Shown in pieces: positions 1 through 10,258 of a stretch of DNA of 64,000 nt. The stretch's first letter is position 1, and each line of letters opens with the position of its first letter. The position numbers and the translations under genes were made by a program. Source of the DNA: Herbiconiux solani NBRC 106740 (GTDB lineage Bacteria > Actinomycetota > Actinomycetes > Actinomycetales > Microbacteriaceae). A model generated the notes under the pieces. The model saw only the letters and a program-made list of their open reading frames with translations. It did no database searches and was not told the DNA's origin. The stretch is taken from the NCBI RefSeq assembly GCF_001571005.1, contig NZ_BCST01000011.1, forward strand, positions 1 through 64,000, written 5' to 3'.

Positions 1-7
1 AACTTAG

Positions 8-34
8 AAAGGGCCGCCCATTGGGCGGCCCTTT
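8..34. terminator. Bidirectional-looking hairpin terminator after xylB
   Basis: A perfect 13-bp inverted repeat (8-20 and 22-34) with a very short loop, AAA on one side and TTT on the other. It lies 31 bp past the xylB stop codon and would end minus-strand transcription of the xyl genes. Confidence 0.75.
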
Positions 35-65
35 CGCTTTTAACCCGTAGTTCGACGAGACCCGA

Positions 66-1478
66 TCAGACCCCCGCGTACTGGGTGCGGATGATCGGGC
101 GGGTATCGGCCGGCAGCTCGACGTCGATGCTCGTCGACCACTCGGGCCAGGCTCCGGTCAGCGCCGCAGCGGCTTGACGCGCGGCTCCGGCCGCCACGTA
201 CTCTCCCGGCGCTGGGATCGAGACGGGGACGTCGAAGACTTGCGCGGCGATCGCCTGCACGGCGGGGTTCAGCGCGGCTCCACCGATCAGCAGGGTGCGG
301 CGCGGTTCGACGCCGACGCGACGCAGCGCATCCAGGCCGTCGGCGAGACCGCAGAGGAGGCCCTCGATCGCGGCCCGTGCGACGTGCCTCCGGGTCGTGG
401 AGCGGAGGGTCATCCCCGAGAGGGTGGCCGTGGCGTCCGGCAGGTTGGGGGTGCGCTCACCCTCGAAGTACGGGTGCAGCATGAGTCCGTCGGATCCGGC
501 GGGGGCCTCGAGCGCCAGGCGCCCGAGCTCGTCGTGGTCGACCCCCAGCAGCTGGGCCATCGAGTCGAGCACGCGGGCCGCGTTGAGCGTGGCCACCAGG
601 GGGAGATAGGCGCCGGAGGCGTCGGCGAAGCCGGCGACCGTTCCCGTGGTGTCCTGGGCCGGCCGATCGGTAACGGCGAACACCGTTCCGCTCGTGCCGA
701 TCGAGACGATGACGTCGCCGATGCCGGCGCCCAGCCCGAGGGCGGCGCCGGCGTTGTCGCCCGCTCCGGCTCCCACGACGATCCCTGAGGGGATGCCGGG
801 GAGGCCGTCGGCGGTGACGCCGGCACGCTCGAGCGGGCCGAGCACGCGGGGGAGGACCGGGGCATGGCCGAGGGAGGCCTCGATGATCTCGAGGTCGTAC
901 TCGCCGGTGCCGGGGTTCCAGTAGGAGGTGCCGCTCGCATCCGATCGATCGGTCACGAGCTCCTCGAGCACGGGGCCCAGCGGGCTCCCGCCGGCCGGGC
1001 CGAAGCCGCGCAGCCGCCAGGTGAGCCAGTCGTGGGGGAGTGCGACGGCCGCCACCTTCGCGGCCGACTCGGGCTCCGCATCCCGGAGCCAGCGGAGCTT
1101 CGTCGCGGTGAAGGAGGCGACCGGCACGGAGCCGGTGCGCTCGGCCAGCGGGCCGGCGCCGAACTCCTCGATCAGCGCGGCTGCGGCCGCCGCCGAACGC
1201 GTGTCGTTCCAGAGCAGGGCGGGGCGGATGACGCGACCCGCGTCATCCAGCACCACCATGCCGTGCTGCTGACCGCCGACCGCGAGGGCGTCGACGTCGT
1301 CGAGTCCTCCCGCGTCGGCGGCCGCGGCGAGCAGCGCCTCCCACCAGGCACCGGGATCGACCTCGGTGCCCGGCGGGTGGGGCGCGCGACCGGAACGGAT
1401 GATCCGCCCGGTCGCCGCATCGCGGATGACGATCTTGCAGCTCTGCGTCGAGGAGTCGACGCCGGCGACCAGGCTCAT
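66..1478 (-). CDS. xylB: Xylulokinase (FGGY family)
   Basis: A 470-residue FGGY carbohydrate kinase that would phosphorylate D-xylulose to xylulose 5-phosphate in the cytoplasm, feeding the pentose phosphate pathway. Visible marks are the N-terminal phosphate-binding stretch [10 protein letters not shown], the GGQQHGM and WNDTRS substrate-site motifs and GAGAGDN, which carries the likely catalytic Asp near residue 240. Length is normal for actinobacterial XylB. It lies 16 bp downstream of xylA on the same strand and is followed by a strong hairpin terminator, so it is the last gene of the unit. FGGY kinases differ in sugar preference; the adjacent xylose isomerase makes xylulose the obvious substrate. 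Confidence 0.93.
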   Translation of the reverse strand: MSLVAGVDSSTQSCKIVIRDAATGRIIRSGRAPHPPGTEVDPGAWWEALLAAAADAGGLDDVDALAVGGQQHGMVVLDDAGRVIRPALLWNDTRSAAAAAALIEEFGAGPLAERTGSVPVASFTATKLRWLRDAEPESAAKVAAVALPHDWLTWRLRGFGPAGGSPLGPVLEELVTDRSDASGTSYWNPGTGEYDLEIIEASLGHAPVLPRVLGPLERAGVTADGLPGIPSGIVVGAGAGDNAGAALGLGAGIGDVIVSIGTSGTVFAVTDRPAQDTTGTVAGFADASGAYLPLVATLNAARVLDSMAQLLGVDHDELGRLALEAPAGSDGLMLHPYFEGERTPNLPDATATLSGMTLRSTTRRHVARAAIEGLLCGLADGLDALRRVGVEPRRTLLIGGAALNPAVQAIAAQVFDVPVSIPAPGEYVAAGAARQAAAALTGAWPEWSTSIDVELPADTRPIIRTQYAGV

Positions 1479-1494
1479 CGGGTCGTCGACGCGA

Positions 1495-2685
1495 TCAGCG
1501 GGCGCCGAGCAGGTGCTCGATCGCGAGCTGCTGCAGCTGCACGAAGCCGAAGCCCTTGCCGCCGAAGTAGGCGGCGGCGTCGAAGTCCTCGTAGGCCGAG
1601 CGGTCGGCGATCAGGGCGTCGTAGGTCTCGCCCTCGTTGAGCGTGGGCACGGCGATCTCGGCGACCTTCGACGCGGCGAGAGCCTCCTGCACGGCGGGGT
1701 CGGCGCGGAAGGCGGCGGCGCGCTCCTTGAGGAGCAGGTACATCCGCATGTTGGCGTCGACCGATGCCCAGACGCCCTCGGCGTCCTCGGTGCGGGACGG
1801 CTTGTAGTCGAAGTGACGGGGGCCGTCGTAGGAGGGCGTGCCGTCGGGGCCGCCGTTCTCCAGGAGGTCGACGAGCGAGAAGGCGTTCTGCACGTCGCCG
1901 TGGCCGAACACCAGGTCCTGATCGAACTTCACGCCGCGCTGGCCGTTGAGGTCGATGTGGAAGAGCTTGCCCGCATCCAGCGCCTGCGCGATGCCGTGGG
2001 TGAAGTTGAGGCCGGCCATCTGCTCGTGCCCGGTCTCGGGGTTGAGGCCCACGAGCTCGGGGCGCTCGAGCGTGTTGATGAACGCGAGGGCGTGGCCCAC
2101 CGTCGGCAGCAGGATGTCGCCGCGGGGCTCGTTGGGCTTGGGCTCGATCGCGAAACGCAGGTCGTAGCCCTTCTCGACCACGTAGTCGCCGAGGAGGTTG
2201 ACGGCCTCGCGGTAGCGGGCGAGCGCGCCCTGGATGTCCTTGGCCGCGTCGTACTCGCTGCCCTCGCGGCCACCCCACATGACGAACGTGGTCGCGCCGA
2301 GCTCGGCGGCGAGGTCGATGTTGCGGATGACCTTGCGGAGCGCGAAGCGGCGGACGCCGCGGTCGTTCGAGGTGAAGCCGCCGTCTTTGAAGACGGGGTG
2401 CGAGAAGAGGTTGGTGGTGACCATCTCGACGACGACGCCGGTGTCGGCGGTCACCTTCTTCAGGCGGTCGATCTCGTGCTGGCGCTCCGCATCCGTCGAC
2501 TCGAAGGGGAAGAGGTCGTCGTCGTGGAAGGTGATTCCCCAGACGCCGCGCTCGGCGAGCCCTTCGACGGCCTCGACGGTGTCGAGGGGCGGGCGGGTCG
2601 CGCCGCCGAACTGGTCTTGCGCGGCCCAGCCCAAGGTCCAGAGACCGAAGGAGAACTTGTCGTCGCGAGTGGGCGTGAGTGTCAT
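1495..2685 (-). CDS. xylA: Xylose isomerase, class I (actinobacterial type)
   Basis: A 396-residue TIM-barrel enzyme interconverting D-xylose and D-xylulose. Residues match the well-studied actinobacterial enzymes: His54 and Asp57 in [11 protein letters not shown], and Glu181 and Lys183 in [10 protein letters not shown], which bind the metals and substrate. The frame stays open far upstream. The ATG at 2685 is chosen because it follows a GAGAGAAAG ribosome-binding site and gives the family length and numbering. xylB follows after 16 bp, and the ABC permease gene ends 50 bp upstream on the same strand, so transport and catabolism probably share a transcript. Confidence 0.96.
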   Translation of the reverse strand: MTLTPTRDDKFSFGLWTLGWAAQDQFGGATRPPLDTVEAVEGLAERGVWGITFHDDDLFPFESTDAERQHEIDRLKKVTADTGVVVEMVTTNLFSHPVFKDGGFTSNDRGVRRFALRKVIRNIDLAAELGATTFVMWGGREGSEYDAAKDIQGALARYREAVNLLGDYVVEKGYDLRFAIEPKPNEPRGDILLPTVGHALAFINTLERPELVGLNPETGHEQMAGLNFTHGIAQALDAGKLFHIDLNGQRGVKFDQDLVFGHGDVQNAFSLVDLLENGGPDGTPSYDGPRHFDYKPSRTEDAEGVWASVDANMRMYLLLKERAAAFRADPAVQEALAASKVAEIAVPTLNEGETYDALIADRSAYEDFDAAAYFGGKGFGFVQLQQLAIEHLLGAR

Positions 2686-2735
2686 GATGGGCTTTCTCTC
2701 AGAAGGTGGAGCTGGTTGTTCGGACGGTGTTCGGG

Positions 2736-3791
2736 CTATTTCTTTCGTGCGGCACGAGCGGCGAAGCGCTGCTGCAGCAGCACGGCGACCACGATGATCG
2801 CGCCCTTCGCGATGGCCTGCACGGAGGTGGAGAGGTTGTTCTGGGTGAACACGTTGGTCAGCGTCGAGAAGATCAGCACGCCGAGCACGGTGCCCATGAT
2901 GGTTCCGCGGCCACCGACGAGCAGGGTGCCACCGACCACGACCGCCGCGATGGCGTCGAGCTCGTAGAGCGTGCCGTGCGTCGAGGTGCCCGCCGTGGTG
3001 CGGCCGAGCATCATGACGCCGGCGATGCCGGCGGTCAGGCCCGCGAGCACGTACAGGTACATGATGTGGCGCTTCACCTTGATGCCGGCCAGACGCGCGG
3101 CCTCGAGGTTTCCGCCGATCGCGACGGTGCGGCGGCCGAAGGTGGTGCGGTTGAGCAGGAACCAGCCCGCGACCACCACCAGCACGAAGATCCAGATCAG
3201 GATCGGGATGCCCAGGATGTCGGAGCGGAAGAAGTCGAGGAAGCCCTGCACCTTGACGATCTGCGTCGTGCGGTTGGCCAGCACCTCGGCGAGACCGCGC
3301 GCCGCGACCAGCATGGCGAGGGTCGCTATGAACGCCACCACGTTGCCGTAGGCGATCACGATCCCGTTGATCAGACCCGCACCGGCGCCGACCGCGAGGG
3401 CGATGACGACCATCACGATCCAGTTGGTGTCGCTGGCGAAGTCCTGGATCCACGACAGTGTGGCCACGACGGTCGCGAGCCCCATCACCGAACCGACGGA
3501 GAGGTCGATGCCGCCCGCGGTGATGACGAAGGTCATGCCGATGCTGATCACACCCGTGATCGAGGCGAACCGCACGATCGTGAGCACGTTCTCGACGTTC
3601 GCGAAGCGATCGCCCGCCGTGATCGTGCCGACCAGGAAGAGCGCGACGAGGGCGATGATGAGGCCGATGCTGCGCCCCGCGGAACCTCCGAGGATGCGGC
3701 TGAGCGGATTCTGCCTGTGCTCCTCCGGCGGCAGGCCGCCGGAGATGTGGTACTCGTCGGTCGCGACCGCGGCCGGGTTCTGCTCGCTCAC
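2736..3791 (-). CDS. Sugar ABC transporter permease (RbsC/XylH type)
   Basis: A 351-residue multi-spanning membrane protein of the branched ribose/xylose permease family, forming the channel of a sugar importer. The family motif GIDLSVGS sits about a quarter of the way in, and hydrophobic segments fill the rest (roughly eight to ten helices). A polar N-terminus of about 45 residues precedes the first helix. Its start overlaps the ATPase stop by 4 bp (ATGA), so the two are translationally coupled. No second permease is present, as expected when one subunit forms a homodimer. Substrate is inferred from xylAB to be xylose or a related sugar. Confidence 0.92.
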   Translation of the reverse strand: MSEQNPAAVATDEYHISGGLPPEEHRQNPLSRILGGSAGRSIGLIIALVALFLVGTITAGDRFANVENVLTIVRFASITGVISIGMTFVITAGGIDLSVGSVMGLATVVATLSWIQDFASDTNWIVMVVIALAVGAGAGLINGIVIAYGNVVAFIATLAMLVAARGLAEVLANRTTQIVKVQGFLDFFRSDILGIPILIWIFVLVVVAGWFLLNRTTFGRRTVAIGGNLEAARLAGIKVKRHIMYLYVLAGLTAGIAGVMMLGRTTAGTSTHGTLYELDAIAAVVVGGTLLVGGRGTIMGTVLGVLIFSTLTNVFTQNNLSTSVQAIAKGAIIVVAVLLQQRFAARAARKK

Positions 3792-5308
3792 GCGGCACTT
3801 CCTTTCATGACCAGATCGAGCACGCCGTGCTCGTCGATCTCACTGGCATCGGTGGTGTGGATGACGCGGCCCTCGGCGACCACGAGGACGCGGTCCGAGA
3901 GGCCGAGGACTTCTTCGATCTCGCTGGAGATCACGACGATCGCCGCGCCCTGGGCGGCCAGGTCGCGGATGAGGCTGTAGATCTCGGCACGGGCGCCGAC
4001 GTCGACGCCGCGGGTCGGTTCATCCAGGAGCAGGACGCGGGTGCCGTGCACCAGCCACCTGGCCAGGAGGATCTTCTGCTGGTTGCCGCCCGAGAGGGTG
4101 CGGGCCGGTCGGTCGGGATCGGCCGGGCGCAGTTCGAGCGCCTCGAGCTGGGTGCGGGCCGCGGAGCGCTCGGCGCGCTCGTTGAGGAACCCGCCGCGCG
4201 CCCAGCGCGTGAAGGTCGCGAGCGTGACGTTGCGGTAGACCGGCTCGTCGAGGATGAGGCCCTGGCTCTTCCGCTCCTCCGGCGAGAGGCCCATGCCGGC
4301 ATGGACGCCCGCCCGGACGGAGCCGGTCGTGATCGCGCGGCCGCCGATGCTGACGGAGCCGCTCGTCGCCTTGCGGGCTCCGTAGACCGTCTCGATGATC
4401 TCGGAGCGGCCGGAACCGACGAGCCCGGCGAGGCCCACGATCTCGCCGGCACGGACGTCGAAGCTGACGTCTTCGAAGACACCGCGGAGACCCAGTTCCT
4501 TCACGGAGAGCACGACGGGCGCATCCGGAGCGAGGGGCTGCGCGGCCGGGAAGACGTTCTCCACCGTGCGACCGGTCATCAGCCGGATCAGGTCCTGCGT
4601 GGGGGTCTCGGCCACCGAGAGGTTGGTCGCCATGGTGCGGCCGTCCTTGATGACGGTGATGCGATCGCCGATCTGGCGGATCTCCTCGAGACGGTGCGAG
4701 ATGTAGATGACCGCGATGCCGGCGGCCGTGAGCTCGCGGACCACGCGGAACAGGTTCTTGACCTCTTCGGAGTCGAGCACCGCGGAGGGCTCGTCCATCA
4801 CGATCAGGCGGGTGTCGTGGCTGAGGGCTCGCGCCATGCTCACGATCTGCTTGTTCGCCGCCGAGAGCGAGGAGACCTCGCGGTTGACCGAGAGCGAACC
4901 GTGGCCCAGGCGGGCCATGATCTGCTGCGCCTGGCGCGCGGTCTTGCGCCGCTGGGTGATGCCGCCGCGAGCGTGCTCGTGGCCGAGGAAGATGTTCTCG
5001 GCGATGCTCAGGCCATCGACGACGTCGAGCTCCTGGTACATCGTCGCGATGCCGAGCTCGAGGGCGGCGACCGGGTCGCTGATCGAGATCGGCTCACCGC
5101 GCCAGATGATCTCGCCGGCATCGGGCTGGTTGACCCCGGAGAGCGTCTTGATGAGCGTCGACTTGCCGGCACCGTTCTGGCCGAGCACGCAGTGGACCTC
5201 ACCCGGGAGGATCTCGAGATCCACCCCTTTCAGCGCCTGCACTCCGGCGAAGGACTTCGTCAGCCCACGCACCGTGAGCAGCGGCACCACCTGGTCGTCA
5301 TTGATCAT
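3788..5308 (-). CDS. Sugar ABC transporter ATP-binding protein (tandem ATPase, RbsA/XylG type)
   Basis: A 506-residue duplicated ABC ATPase energising monosaccharide import. The first half has Walker [10 protein letters not shown], a degenerate signature (LSAANKQ) and Walker B LIVMDEP. The second half has the degenerate P-loop GLVGSGRSE typical of this family, an intact LSGGNQQK signature and Walker [13 protein letters not shown]. One site is therefore expected to hydrolyse ATP poorly, as in RbsA relatives. ATG at 5308 gives the usual family length; upstream residues in the same frame look non-coding. No good ribosome-binding site precedes this ATG, so the mRNA may be leaderless or near-leaderless. 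The gene is divergent from the binding-protein gene. Confidence 0.92.
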   Translation of the reverse strand: MINDDQVVPLLTVRGLTKSFAGVQALKGVDLEILPGEVHCVLGQNGAGKSTLIKTLSGVNQPDAGEIIWRGEPISISDPVAALELGIATMYQELDVVDGLSIAENIFLGHEHARGGITQRRKTARQAQQIMARLGHGSLSVNREVSSLSAANKQIVSMARALSHDTRLIVMDEPSAVLDSEEVKNLFRVVRELTAAGIAVIYISHRLEEIRQIGDRITVIKDGRTMATNLSVAETPTQDLIRLMTGRTVENVFPAAQPLAPDAPVVLSVKELGLRGVFEDVSFDVRAGEIVGLAGLVGSGRSEIIETVYGARKATSGSVSIGGRAITTGSVRAGVHAGMGLSPEERKSQGLILDEPVYRNVTLATFTRWARGGFLNERAERSAARTQLEALELRPADPDRPARTLSGGNQQKILLARWLVHGTRVLLLDEPTRGVDVGARAEIYSLIRDLAAQGAAIVVISSEIEEVLGLSDRVLVVAEGRVIHTTDASEIDEHGVLDLVMKGSAA

Positions 5309-5326
5309 GGTGGCAAAGTAGCAGAA

Positions 5327-5346
5327 TTGTTGCGGGCATGCATCAA
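5327..5346. promoter_or_regulatory. Imperfect XylR/ROK-like operator
   Basis: TTGTTGC (5327-5333), six bases, then GCATCAA (5340-5346): an inverted repeat with one mismatch, 18 bp upstream of the ATPase start codon. The half-site resembles the CAACAAA/TTTGTTG arms of the Bacillus XylR operator. Two ROK regulators are encoded in the same locus. Confidence 0.4.
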
Positions 5347-5413
5347 AATCGCGAAAGCCGTTTTCCGCTCCGGTCCATGCCCTCGACTTCCGCATAGTTG
5401 CAGTGCGTAAAGG

Positions 5414-5421
5414 TTTGTTGC
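5414..5421. promoter_or_regulatory. TTTGTTGC half-site in the divergent intergenic region
   Basis: An eight-base match to the half-site found at 5327, 10161, 11517 and 11604, here midway between the divergent transporter genes. No clear second arm is seen, so it may be a single weak site. Confidence 0.25.
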
Positions 5422-5573
5422 TGCCATCCCGCTACGAGATGAACGGGATAGTTCCGCCTCGAAAACACCGGCGACAAATGATGATGACTCTGTTATGTTG
5501 CATGAAACGTCAATGTGGACGGGCACCTCCACGTTGTCGTGCAGACATCTGCATTCACAACCAAGGAGGAACA

Positions 5574-6623
5574 ATGCTTGCACCACGCACGCTGCGCAGC
5601 CGGTTGCTGCTCGCGTCAGGCGTCTCGATCACAGCGATCGCGCTCATGACCGGCTGTACCTCGGGAGGCGCGGGTTCGACCGGCGCCGCTGTCCAGGAGA
5701 ACACCGTCGAGGACAACGCCGCCACCGGCGAGACCATGACGATCGGCTTCTCCGGCCCCGCCGCCGACCACGGCTGGCTCGGCGCCATCAACTCCGCCGC
5801 CATCGCCGAGGCCGGCAAGTACCCCGACGTCAACCTGGTCGTCGCCGAGGGCACGAACGACGCCAACCTGCAGATCAGCCAGGTCGAGACCTTCATCAAC
5901 GACAAGGTCGACGCGATCGTGCTGCTGCCGACCGACGGCGCCGCACTGACCGACGTCGCCATCAAGGCGATGAACGCCGGAATCCCCGTGATCAACGTCG
6001 ACCGCGAGTTCTCCAGCACCTTCGCCGCCCGCACCACGATCCTCGGTGACAACTACGGCATGGGCGTGAGCGCCGGTACCTACATCTGCGAGCAGCTCGA
6101 GGGCAAGTCGAACCCGATCGTGGCCGAGATCGCCGGCATCGACAGCCTGCCGCTGACCCAGGAGCGCAGCAAGGGCTTCGCCGACGCTCTGGACGACTGC
6201 GGTCTCAAGGTGAACAACCGCGTCGCCGCGGACTTCACCGTGCAGGGTGGTGAGGCGGCCGCGTCGCAGCTGCTGGCCTCCGCTCCGAAGATCGACGCGA
6301 TCTGGAACCATGACGACGACCAGGGCGTCGGCGTCCTCGCCGCCATCGGCGCCGCAGGCCGCGACGAGTTCTTCATGGTCGGCGGCGCCGGCTCGGCGAA
6401 CGTGATGCGCGACATCCAGGCCGACAACACCGTGCTGAAGGCGACGGTCATCTACCCGTCGACGCAGGCCGCGGACGGCATCAGCGCCGCGCGCCTGATC
6501 GTGCAGAACAAGGGCATGAGCGACCTCGTCGAGGGCGCTGTGCCGCGCAAGATCCAGCTCTACGCTCCCGTCGTGACGAAGGAGAACGTCGACCTGTACC
6601 TGCCGAGCGCGTTCGAGTCGTAG
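5574..6623 (+). CDS. Sugar-binding lipoprotein of the ABC importer (Peripla_BP_4 type)
   Basis: A 349-residue ribose/xylose-type solute-binding protein tethered outside the membrane, delivering sugar to the divergent permease/ATPase. It starts at ATG 5574 after a strong AAGGAGGA ribosome-binding site. The signal peptide ends in lipobox LMTGC with Cys28 as lipidation site. The mature part has the two-lobe fold pattern: [15 protein letters not shown] at the start, [21 protein letters not shown] and a WNHDDDQG stretch of the kind that lines the pocket. An open frame reaches back to 5403 but lacks a signal start there. It is separated from the next gene by a hairpin, which may make it the most abundant product of the unit. 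Confidence 0.93.
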   Translation: MLAPRTLRSRLLLASGVSITAIALMTGCTSGGAGSTGAAVQENTVEDNAATGETMTIGFSGPAADHGWLGAINSAAIAEAGKYPDVNLVVAEGTNDANLQISQVETFINDKVDAIVLLPTDGAALTDVAIKAMNAGIPVINVDREFSSTFAARTTILGDNYGMGVSAGTYICEQLEGKSNPIVAEIAGIDSLPLTQERSKGFADALDDCGLKVNNRVAADFTVQGGEAAASQLLASAPKIDAIWNHDDDQGVGVLAAIGAAGRDEFFMVGGAGSANVMRDIQADNTVLKATVIYPSTQAADGISAARLIVQNKGMSDLVEGAVPRKIQLYAPVVTKENVDLYLPSAFES

Positions 6624-6634
6624 GAACCGCTCCC

Positions 6635-6670
6635 GCCGGGCCCGTGGGCGCACCCGCTCACGGGCCCGGC
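6635..6670 (+). terminator. Hairpin between binding protein and dehydrogenase genes
   Basis: Perfect 12-bp GC arms (6635-6646 and 6659-6670) around a 12-base loop, 12 bp past the binding-protein stop. There is no T-run. It may be a leaky terminator or an mRNA-stabilising hairpin that raises binding-protein yield over downstream genes. Confidence 0.5.
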
Positions 6671-6728
6671 TCCGTCCCCCCCGCCCCCATCGCAGCACAC
6701 CGCATCCCTCCGGAAGGACCTTCAGACA

Positions 6729-7898
6729 GTGACAGAGAACAGACCGCTCCGGGTGGCGATGATCGGCATCGGCTTCATGGGGGCCGCCCATTCGCAGGGC
6801 TGGCGGACCGCCCCGCGCTTCTTCGACCTCCCCCGCCGGCCCGAGATGGCCGTCGTGGTGGGGCGCGACCTCGCCCGGACGGAGGAGGCGGCGACCCGGT
6901 GGGGGTGGGCCGAGGCCTCCGCCGACTGGCGCGAGGTCGTCGCGCGGCCCGACATCGACGTGATCGACATCGTGACCCCGGGCGACAGCCACGCGGAGAT
7001 CGCGATCGCGGCGCTCGCCGCCGGCAAGCACGTGCTCTGCGAGAAGCCCCTCGCGAACACCGTCGAGGAGGCGGAGGAGATGGCGGCTGTGGCCGAGGCC
7101 GCCGCCGAGCGCGGCGTGTTCGCCATGGTCGGCTTCACCTACCGCCGCGTGCCCGCCGTCACCTTCGCCCGCGACCTCGTCGCCGCGGGCAGGATCGGCA
7201 CCGTGCGCCAGGTGCGCGCCGCCTACCTGCAGGACTGGCTGGCCGACGAGGAGGCGCCGATGACCTGGCGCCTCGACAAGGAGAAGGCGGGATCCGGTGC
7301 GCTCGGCGACATCGGAGCCCACGCCATCGACCTCGCCCAGTTCATCACCGGGCACCCGATCGCCACGGTCTCCGGCATCCTCGAGACCCTCGTCGCCGAA
7401 CGGCCGCTGCTGGCCGACTCCCGCGGCCTCTCCGGCACCGCCTCGGAGGAGCGCGGCACCGTGACGGTGGACGACCTGGCGCTGTTCACCGCTCGCTTCG
7501 ACGACGGCGTGCTCGGCTCCTTCGAGGCCAGCCGGTTCAGCACCGGCCGGAAGAACGCGCTCCGGATCGAGGTCTCGGGATCCGCCGGAGCGATCGCCTT
7601 CGACCTCGAAGACCTCAACTCCCTGGAGTTCTACGACGCGACGGCCGAGCCGGCCACCCGCGGCTTCACGAAGATCCTCGTGACCGAGCCCGAGCATCCG
7701 TATGTCGGCGCCTGGTGGCCCGCGGGCCACATGCTCGGCTACGAGCACGGCTTCTCGCACCAGACCAAGGACTTCGTCGAGGCGATCGCCTCCGGAGTGC
7801 AGCCGACCCCCTCGTTCACCGACGGCCTCGCCGTGCAGCGGGTGCTCGCAGCGGTCGAGGCGAGCTCCGGCGCCGGCAGCGCCTGGACGACGGTCTGA
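6729..7898 (+). CDS. Gfo/Idh/MocA-family NAD(P)-dependent sugar dehydrogenase
   Basis: A 389-residue cytoplasmic oxidoreductase. The N-terminal Rossmann fold has [13 protein letters not shown]; the conserved Lys follows in CEKPLANT near residue 100; the C-terminal alpha/beta domain continues to the end. GTG at 6729 is the start, preceded by GGAAGG. Members oxidise hydroxyl groups of sugars, inositols or sugar derivatives, often to 3-keto intermediates. The gene is followed closely by a TIM-barrel isomerase/epimerase, a common partner in pathways for inositol, rare sugars or 3-keto-glycosides. The exact substrate cannot be read from sequence, and the pair is not needed for simple xylose isomerase catabolism. 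Confidence 0.88.
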   Translation: MTENRPLRVAMIGIGFMGAAHSQGWRTAPRFFDLPRRPEMAVVVGRDLARTEEAATRWGWAEASADWREVVARPDIDVIDIVTPGDSHAEIAIAALAAGKHVLCEKPLANTVEEAEEMAAVAEAAAERGVFAMVGFTYRRVPAVTFARDLVAAGRIGTVRQVRAAYLQDWLADEEAPMTWRLDKEKAGSGALGDIGAHAIDLAQFITGHPIATVSGILETLVAERPLLADSRGLSGTASEERGTVTVDDLALFTARFDDGVLGSFEASRFSTGRKNALRIEVSGSAGAIAFDLEDLNSLEFYDATAEPATRGFTKILVTEPEHPYVGAWWPAGHMLGYEHGFSHQTKDFVEAIASGVQPTPSFTDGLAVQRVLAAVEASSGAGSAWTTV

Positions 7899-7939
7899 CC
7901 CCCGCCCCACCGGCATCCCTATATATAAGGAGTACGACG

Positions 7940-8941
7940 ATGTCACGACCGATCACTCTCTTCACCGGCCAGTGGGCCGACCTGCCGCTCGAGGAGGTCG
8001 CACGGCTCGCCGCGGGCTGGGGCTACGACGGCCTGGAGATCGCCTGCTGGGGCGATCATCTGGATCCCTGGCGCTGGGACGACGAGGAGTACGTGCAGGG
8101 CAAGCTCGATCTGCTCGAGCGGCACGGGCTGAAGGTCTGGGCGATCTCGAACCACCTCAAGGGCCAGGCCGTCTGCGACGACCCGATCGACCAGCGGCAC
8201 CGCGACATCCTGCCCGACGTGGTCTGGGGCGACGGCGACCCCGAGGGCGTGCGCCAGCGGGCGGCCGAGGAGATGAAGAACACCGCGCGGCTCGCCGCCA
8301 AGCTCGGCGTCAAGACCGTGGTGGGATTCACCGGATCGAGCATCTGGAAGTACGTGGCCATGTTCCCGCCGGTCTCGCAGGAGCTGGTCGACGCCGGCTA
8401 CCAGGACTTCGCCGACCGCTGGAACCCGATCCTCGACGTCTTCGACGAGGTGGGCGTGCGGTTCGCGCACGAGGTGCACCCGAGCGAGATCGCCTACGAC
8501 TACTGGACGACGGTGCGGACGCTCGAGGCCATCGGCCACCGGAAGGCCTTCGGGCTGAACTGGGACCCGAGCCACTTCGTCTGGCAGGAGCTGGACCCGG
8601 TGGACTTCATCCTCGAGTTCGCCGACCTGATCTACCACGTGGACTGCAAGGACGTGAAGATGAACACCGGCAACGGCCGCAACGGCCGGCTCGGCTCGCA
8701 CCTGGCCTGGGCCGACCTGCGACGCGGCTGGGACTTCGTCTCGACCGGCCACGGGGACGTGCCGTGGGAGAAGAGCTTCCGTGCCCTGAACGCGATCGGC
8801 TACGACGGCCCGATCTCGGTCGAGTGGGAGGACGCCGGGATGGACCGGCTCGTCGGCGCCCCCGAGGCGCTCGAGCTCGTGCAGAAGCTCGCTTTCGACG
8901 CACCCGACGCGGCGTTCGACGCGGCCTTCAGCGCTCGCTGA
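7940..8941 (+). CDS. Sugar phosphate isomerase/epimerase family TIM-barrel protein
   Basis: A 333-residue protein of the xylose-isomerase-like TIM-barrel (AP endonuclease 2) superfamily, typically metal-dependent sugar isomerases, epimerases or dehydratases. Likely metal-site segments are [11 protein letters not shown] and [10 protein letters not shown], with VEWEDAGMD near the C-terminus. ATG at 7940 follows an AAGGAG ribosome-binding site seven bases upstream. The frame remains open upstream of this ATG but lies within the dehydrogenase gene, so it is ignored. The gene is 41 bp downstream of the dehydrogenase and 7 bp upstream of the first ROK regulator, indicating one operon. Substrate unknown. 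Confidence 0.88.
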   Translation: MSRPITLFTGQWADLPLEEVARLAAGWGYDGLEIACWGDHLDPWRWDDEEYVQGKLDLLERHGLKVWAISNHLKGQAVCDDPIDQRHRDILPDVVWGDGDPEGVRQRAAEEMKNTARLAAKLGVKTVVGFTGSSIWKYVAMFPPVSQELVDAGYQDFADRWNPILDVFDEVGVRFAHEVHPSEIAYDYWTTVRTLEAIGHRKAFGLNWDPSHFVWQELDPVDFILEFADLIYHVDCKDVKMNTGNGRNGRLGSHLAWADLRRGWDFVSTGHGDVPWEKSFRALNAIGYDGPISVEWEDAGMDRLVGAPEALELVQKLAFDAPDAAFDAAFSAR

Positions 8942-8948
8942 TCCGCCC

Positions 8949-10160
8949 ATGTCACTGACCGAACCGCCGGTCTTCGGGGCGGCGAGCTCCGCGACGAGCA
9001 ACGATCAGACCCGGCGGACGAACCTGTCGCTGGTGCTCTCGCTCGTGCATCACCGCGGAAGCCTCACGCGCGCGGAGCTCGCCCGGGTCACCGGCCTCAA
9101 CCGGTCGACCGTGGCGAACCTGACGAGCCAGCTCAGTGACCTGGCCCTGCTCTACGAGACCTCGCCGGCGGCCAGCACGAACGTGGGACGGCCGAGTCCC
9201 GAGGTGCACGCGAACGCGTCGACCGCCGCGCTCGCCATCAATCCCGAGATCGACGCGATCACGATCGGTCTGGTGGGGCTCGGCGGGCGGGTGATCCGCC
9301 GCATCCGCTACGAGACCGACCGGGTGCCTTCGGCCGGGGAGGTCGCCCGGGTCTCGGCGGCCGTCATCGACGGGATGCGCGCCGAGCTCGACAACTCGTA
9401 CCGGATCGTCGGCATCGGGATGGCGGTGCCCGGACTCGTGCGGGCGGAGGACGGCGAGGTGAAGTACGCCCCCCACCTGGGCTGGATCGACGAACCGATC
9501 GCCCAGATGGTGGCGATGGCCACCGGCTACCCGACCTGGGCGGCCAACGACGCCTCGCTCGGCGCCGGCTCGGAGATCATCTTCGGCGCCGGGCAGGGCT
9601 CGCTCGACCTGCTGTACCTCAACGGCGGATCGAGCGGCATCGGCGGGGGAGTGGTCGCGGGCGGGTCGCTGCTCACTGGGACGGACGGCTACGCCGGGGA
9701 GCTCGGTCACACCCTCGTGAACTCGGACGGTCAGCGCTGCCACTGCGGCGCGCTCGGCTGCCTCGAGGTGGAGGTCTCGAAGAAGCGCCTGCTCGCGGCG
9801 GTCGGCCTCGAGAGCGCCGACAACGACGAGCTCGGTGCGGCGCTCGCCGCCTCGGACGACCCGGCGGCGATGCAGGAGGTGCGGCGGCAGCTCGACTACC
9901 TGGCCGTGGCGCTCCGGAACGCGGTCAACGTGCTGAACCCCGAGCGGATCGTGCTCGGCGGATTCCTCGCCACGGTCTACTCGCTCGACCCTGCGCGACT
10001 GAACGACCGGGTGAGCGGCGAATCGCTCGACGGATCGGCGCAGGTGGCGCAGATCATCCCGGCCCGTCTGGGTGCGGATCTGCTGCTGATCGGGGCCGCG
10101 GAACTCGCATTCTCGGGTGTGCTCTCGGACCCGGCCGGGGTCATCCTGAGCCGTGCATAA
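8949..10160 (+). CDS. ROK-family transcriptional regulator (first of tandem pair)
   Basis: A 403-residue repressor-type ROK protein. A winged helix-turn-helix spans about residues 20-75 (SLTRAELARVTGLNRSTVANL). The sugar-kinase-like ROK domain follows, with the zinc motif CHCGALGCLE around residue 265 just after GELGHTLVN. It probably binds a sugar effector and controls this locus. It is clearly paralogous to the next gene: helix-turn-helix, GELGHTLVNS and the zinc loop align closely. Start ATG 8949 lies 7 bp after the isomerase gene, so expression is likely coupled to the catabolic genes. Confidence 0.92.
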   Translation: MSLTEPPVFGAASSATSNDQTRRTNLSLVLSLVHHRGSLTRAELARVTGLNRSTVANLTSQLSDLALLYETSPAASTNVGRPSPEVHANASTAALAINPEIDAITIGLVGLGGRVIRRIRYETDRVPSAGEVARVSAAVIDGMRAELDNSYRIVGIGMAVPGLVRAEDGEVKYAPHLGWIDEPIAQMVAMATGYPTWAANDASLGAGSEIIFGAGQGSLDLLYLNGGSSGIGGGVVAGGSLLTGTDGYAGELGHTLVNSDGQRCHCGALGCLEVEVSKKRLLAAVGLESADNDELGAALAASDDPAAMQEVRRQLDYLAVALRNAVNVLNPERIVLGGFLATVYSLDPARLNDRVSGESLDGSAQVAQIIPARLGADLLLIGAAELAFSGVLSDPAGVILSRA

Positions 10161-10169
10161 TTTGTTGCA
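10161..10169. promoter_or_regulatory. TTTGTTGCA half-site before second ROK gene
   Basis: The same TTTGTTGC motif as in the transporter promoter region, directly after the first ROK stop codon and about 90 bp before the second ROK gene. It is a plausible autoregulatory half-site. Confidence 0.35.
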
Positions 10170-10258
10170 CGGACCCTGCTAATATCGAGTCCTTGTTCAA
10201 TGAGGCGACGAGGGACCTCGATCTTCGCCGCCCCCCGGCGGAGAGGATGGCGGGTCAG

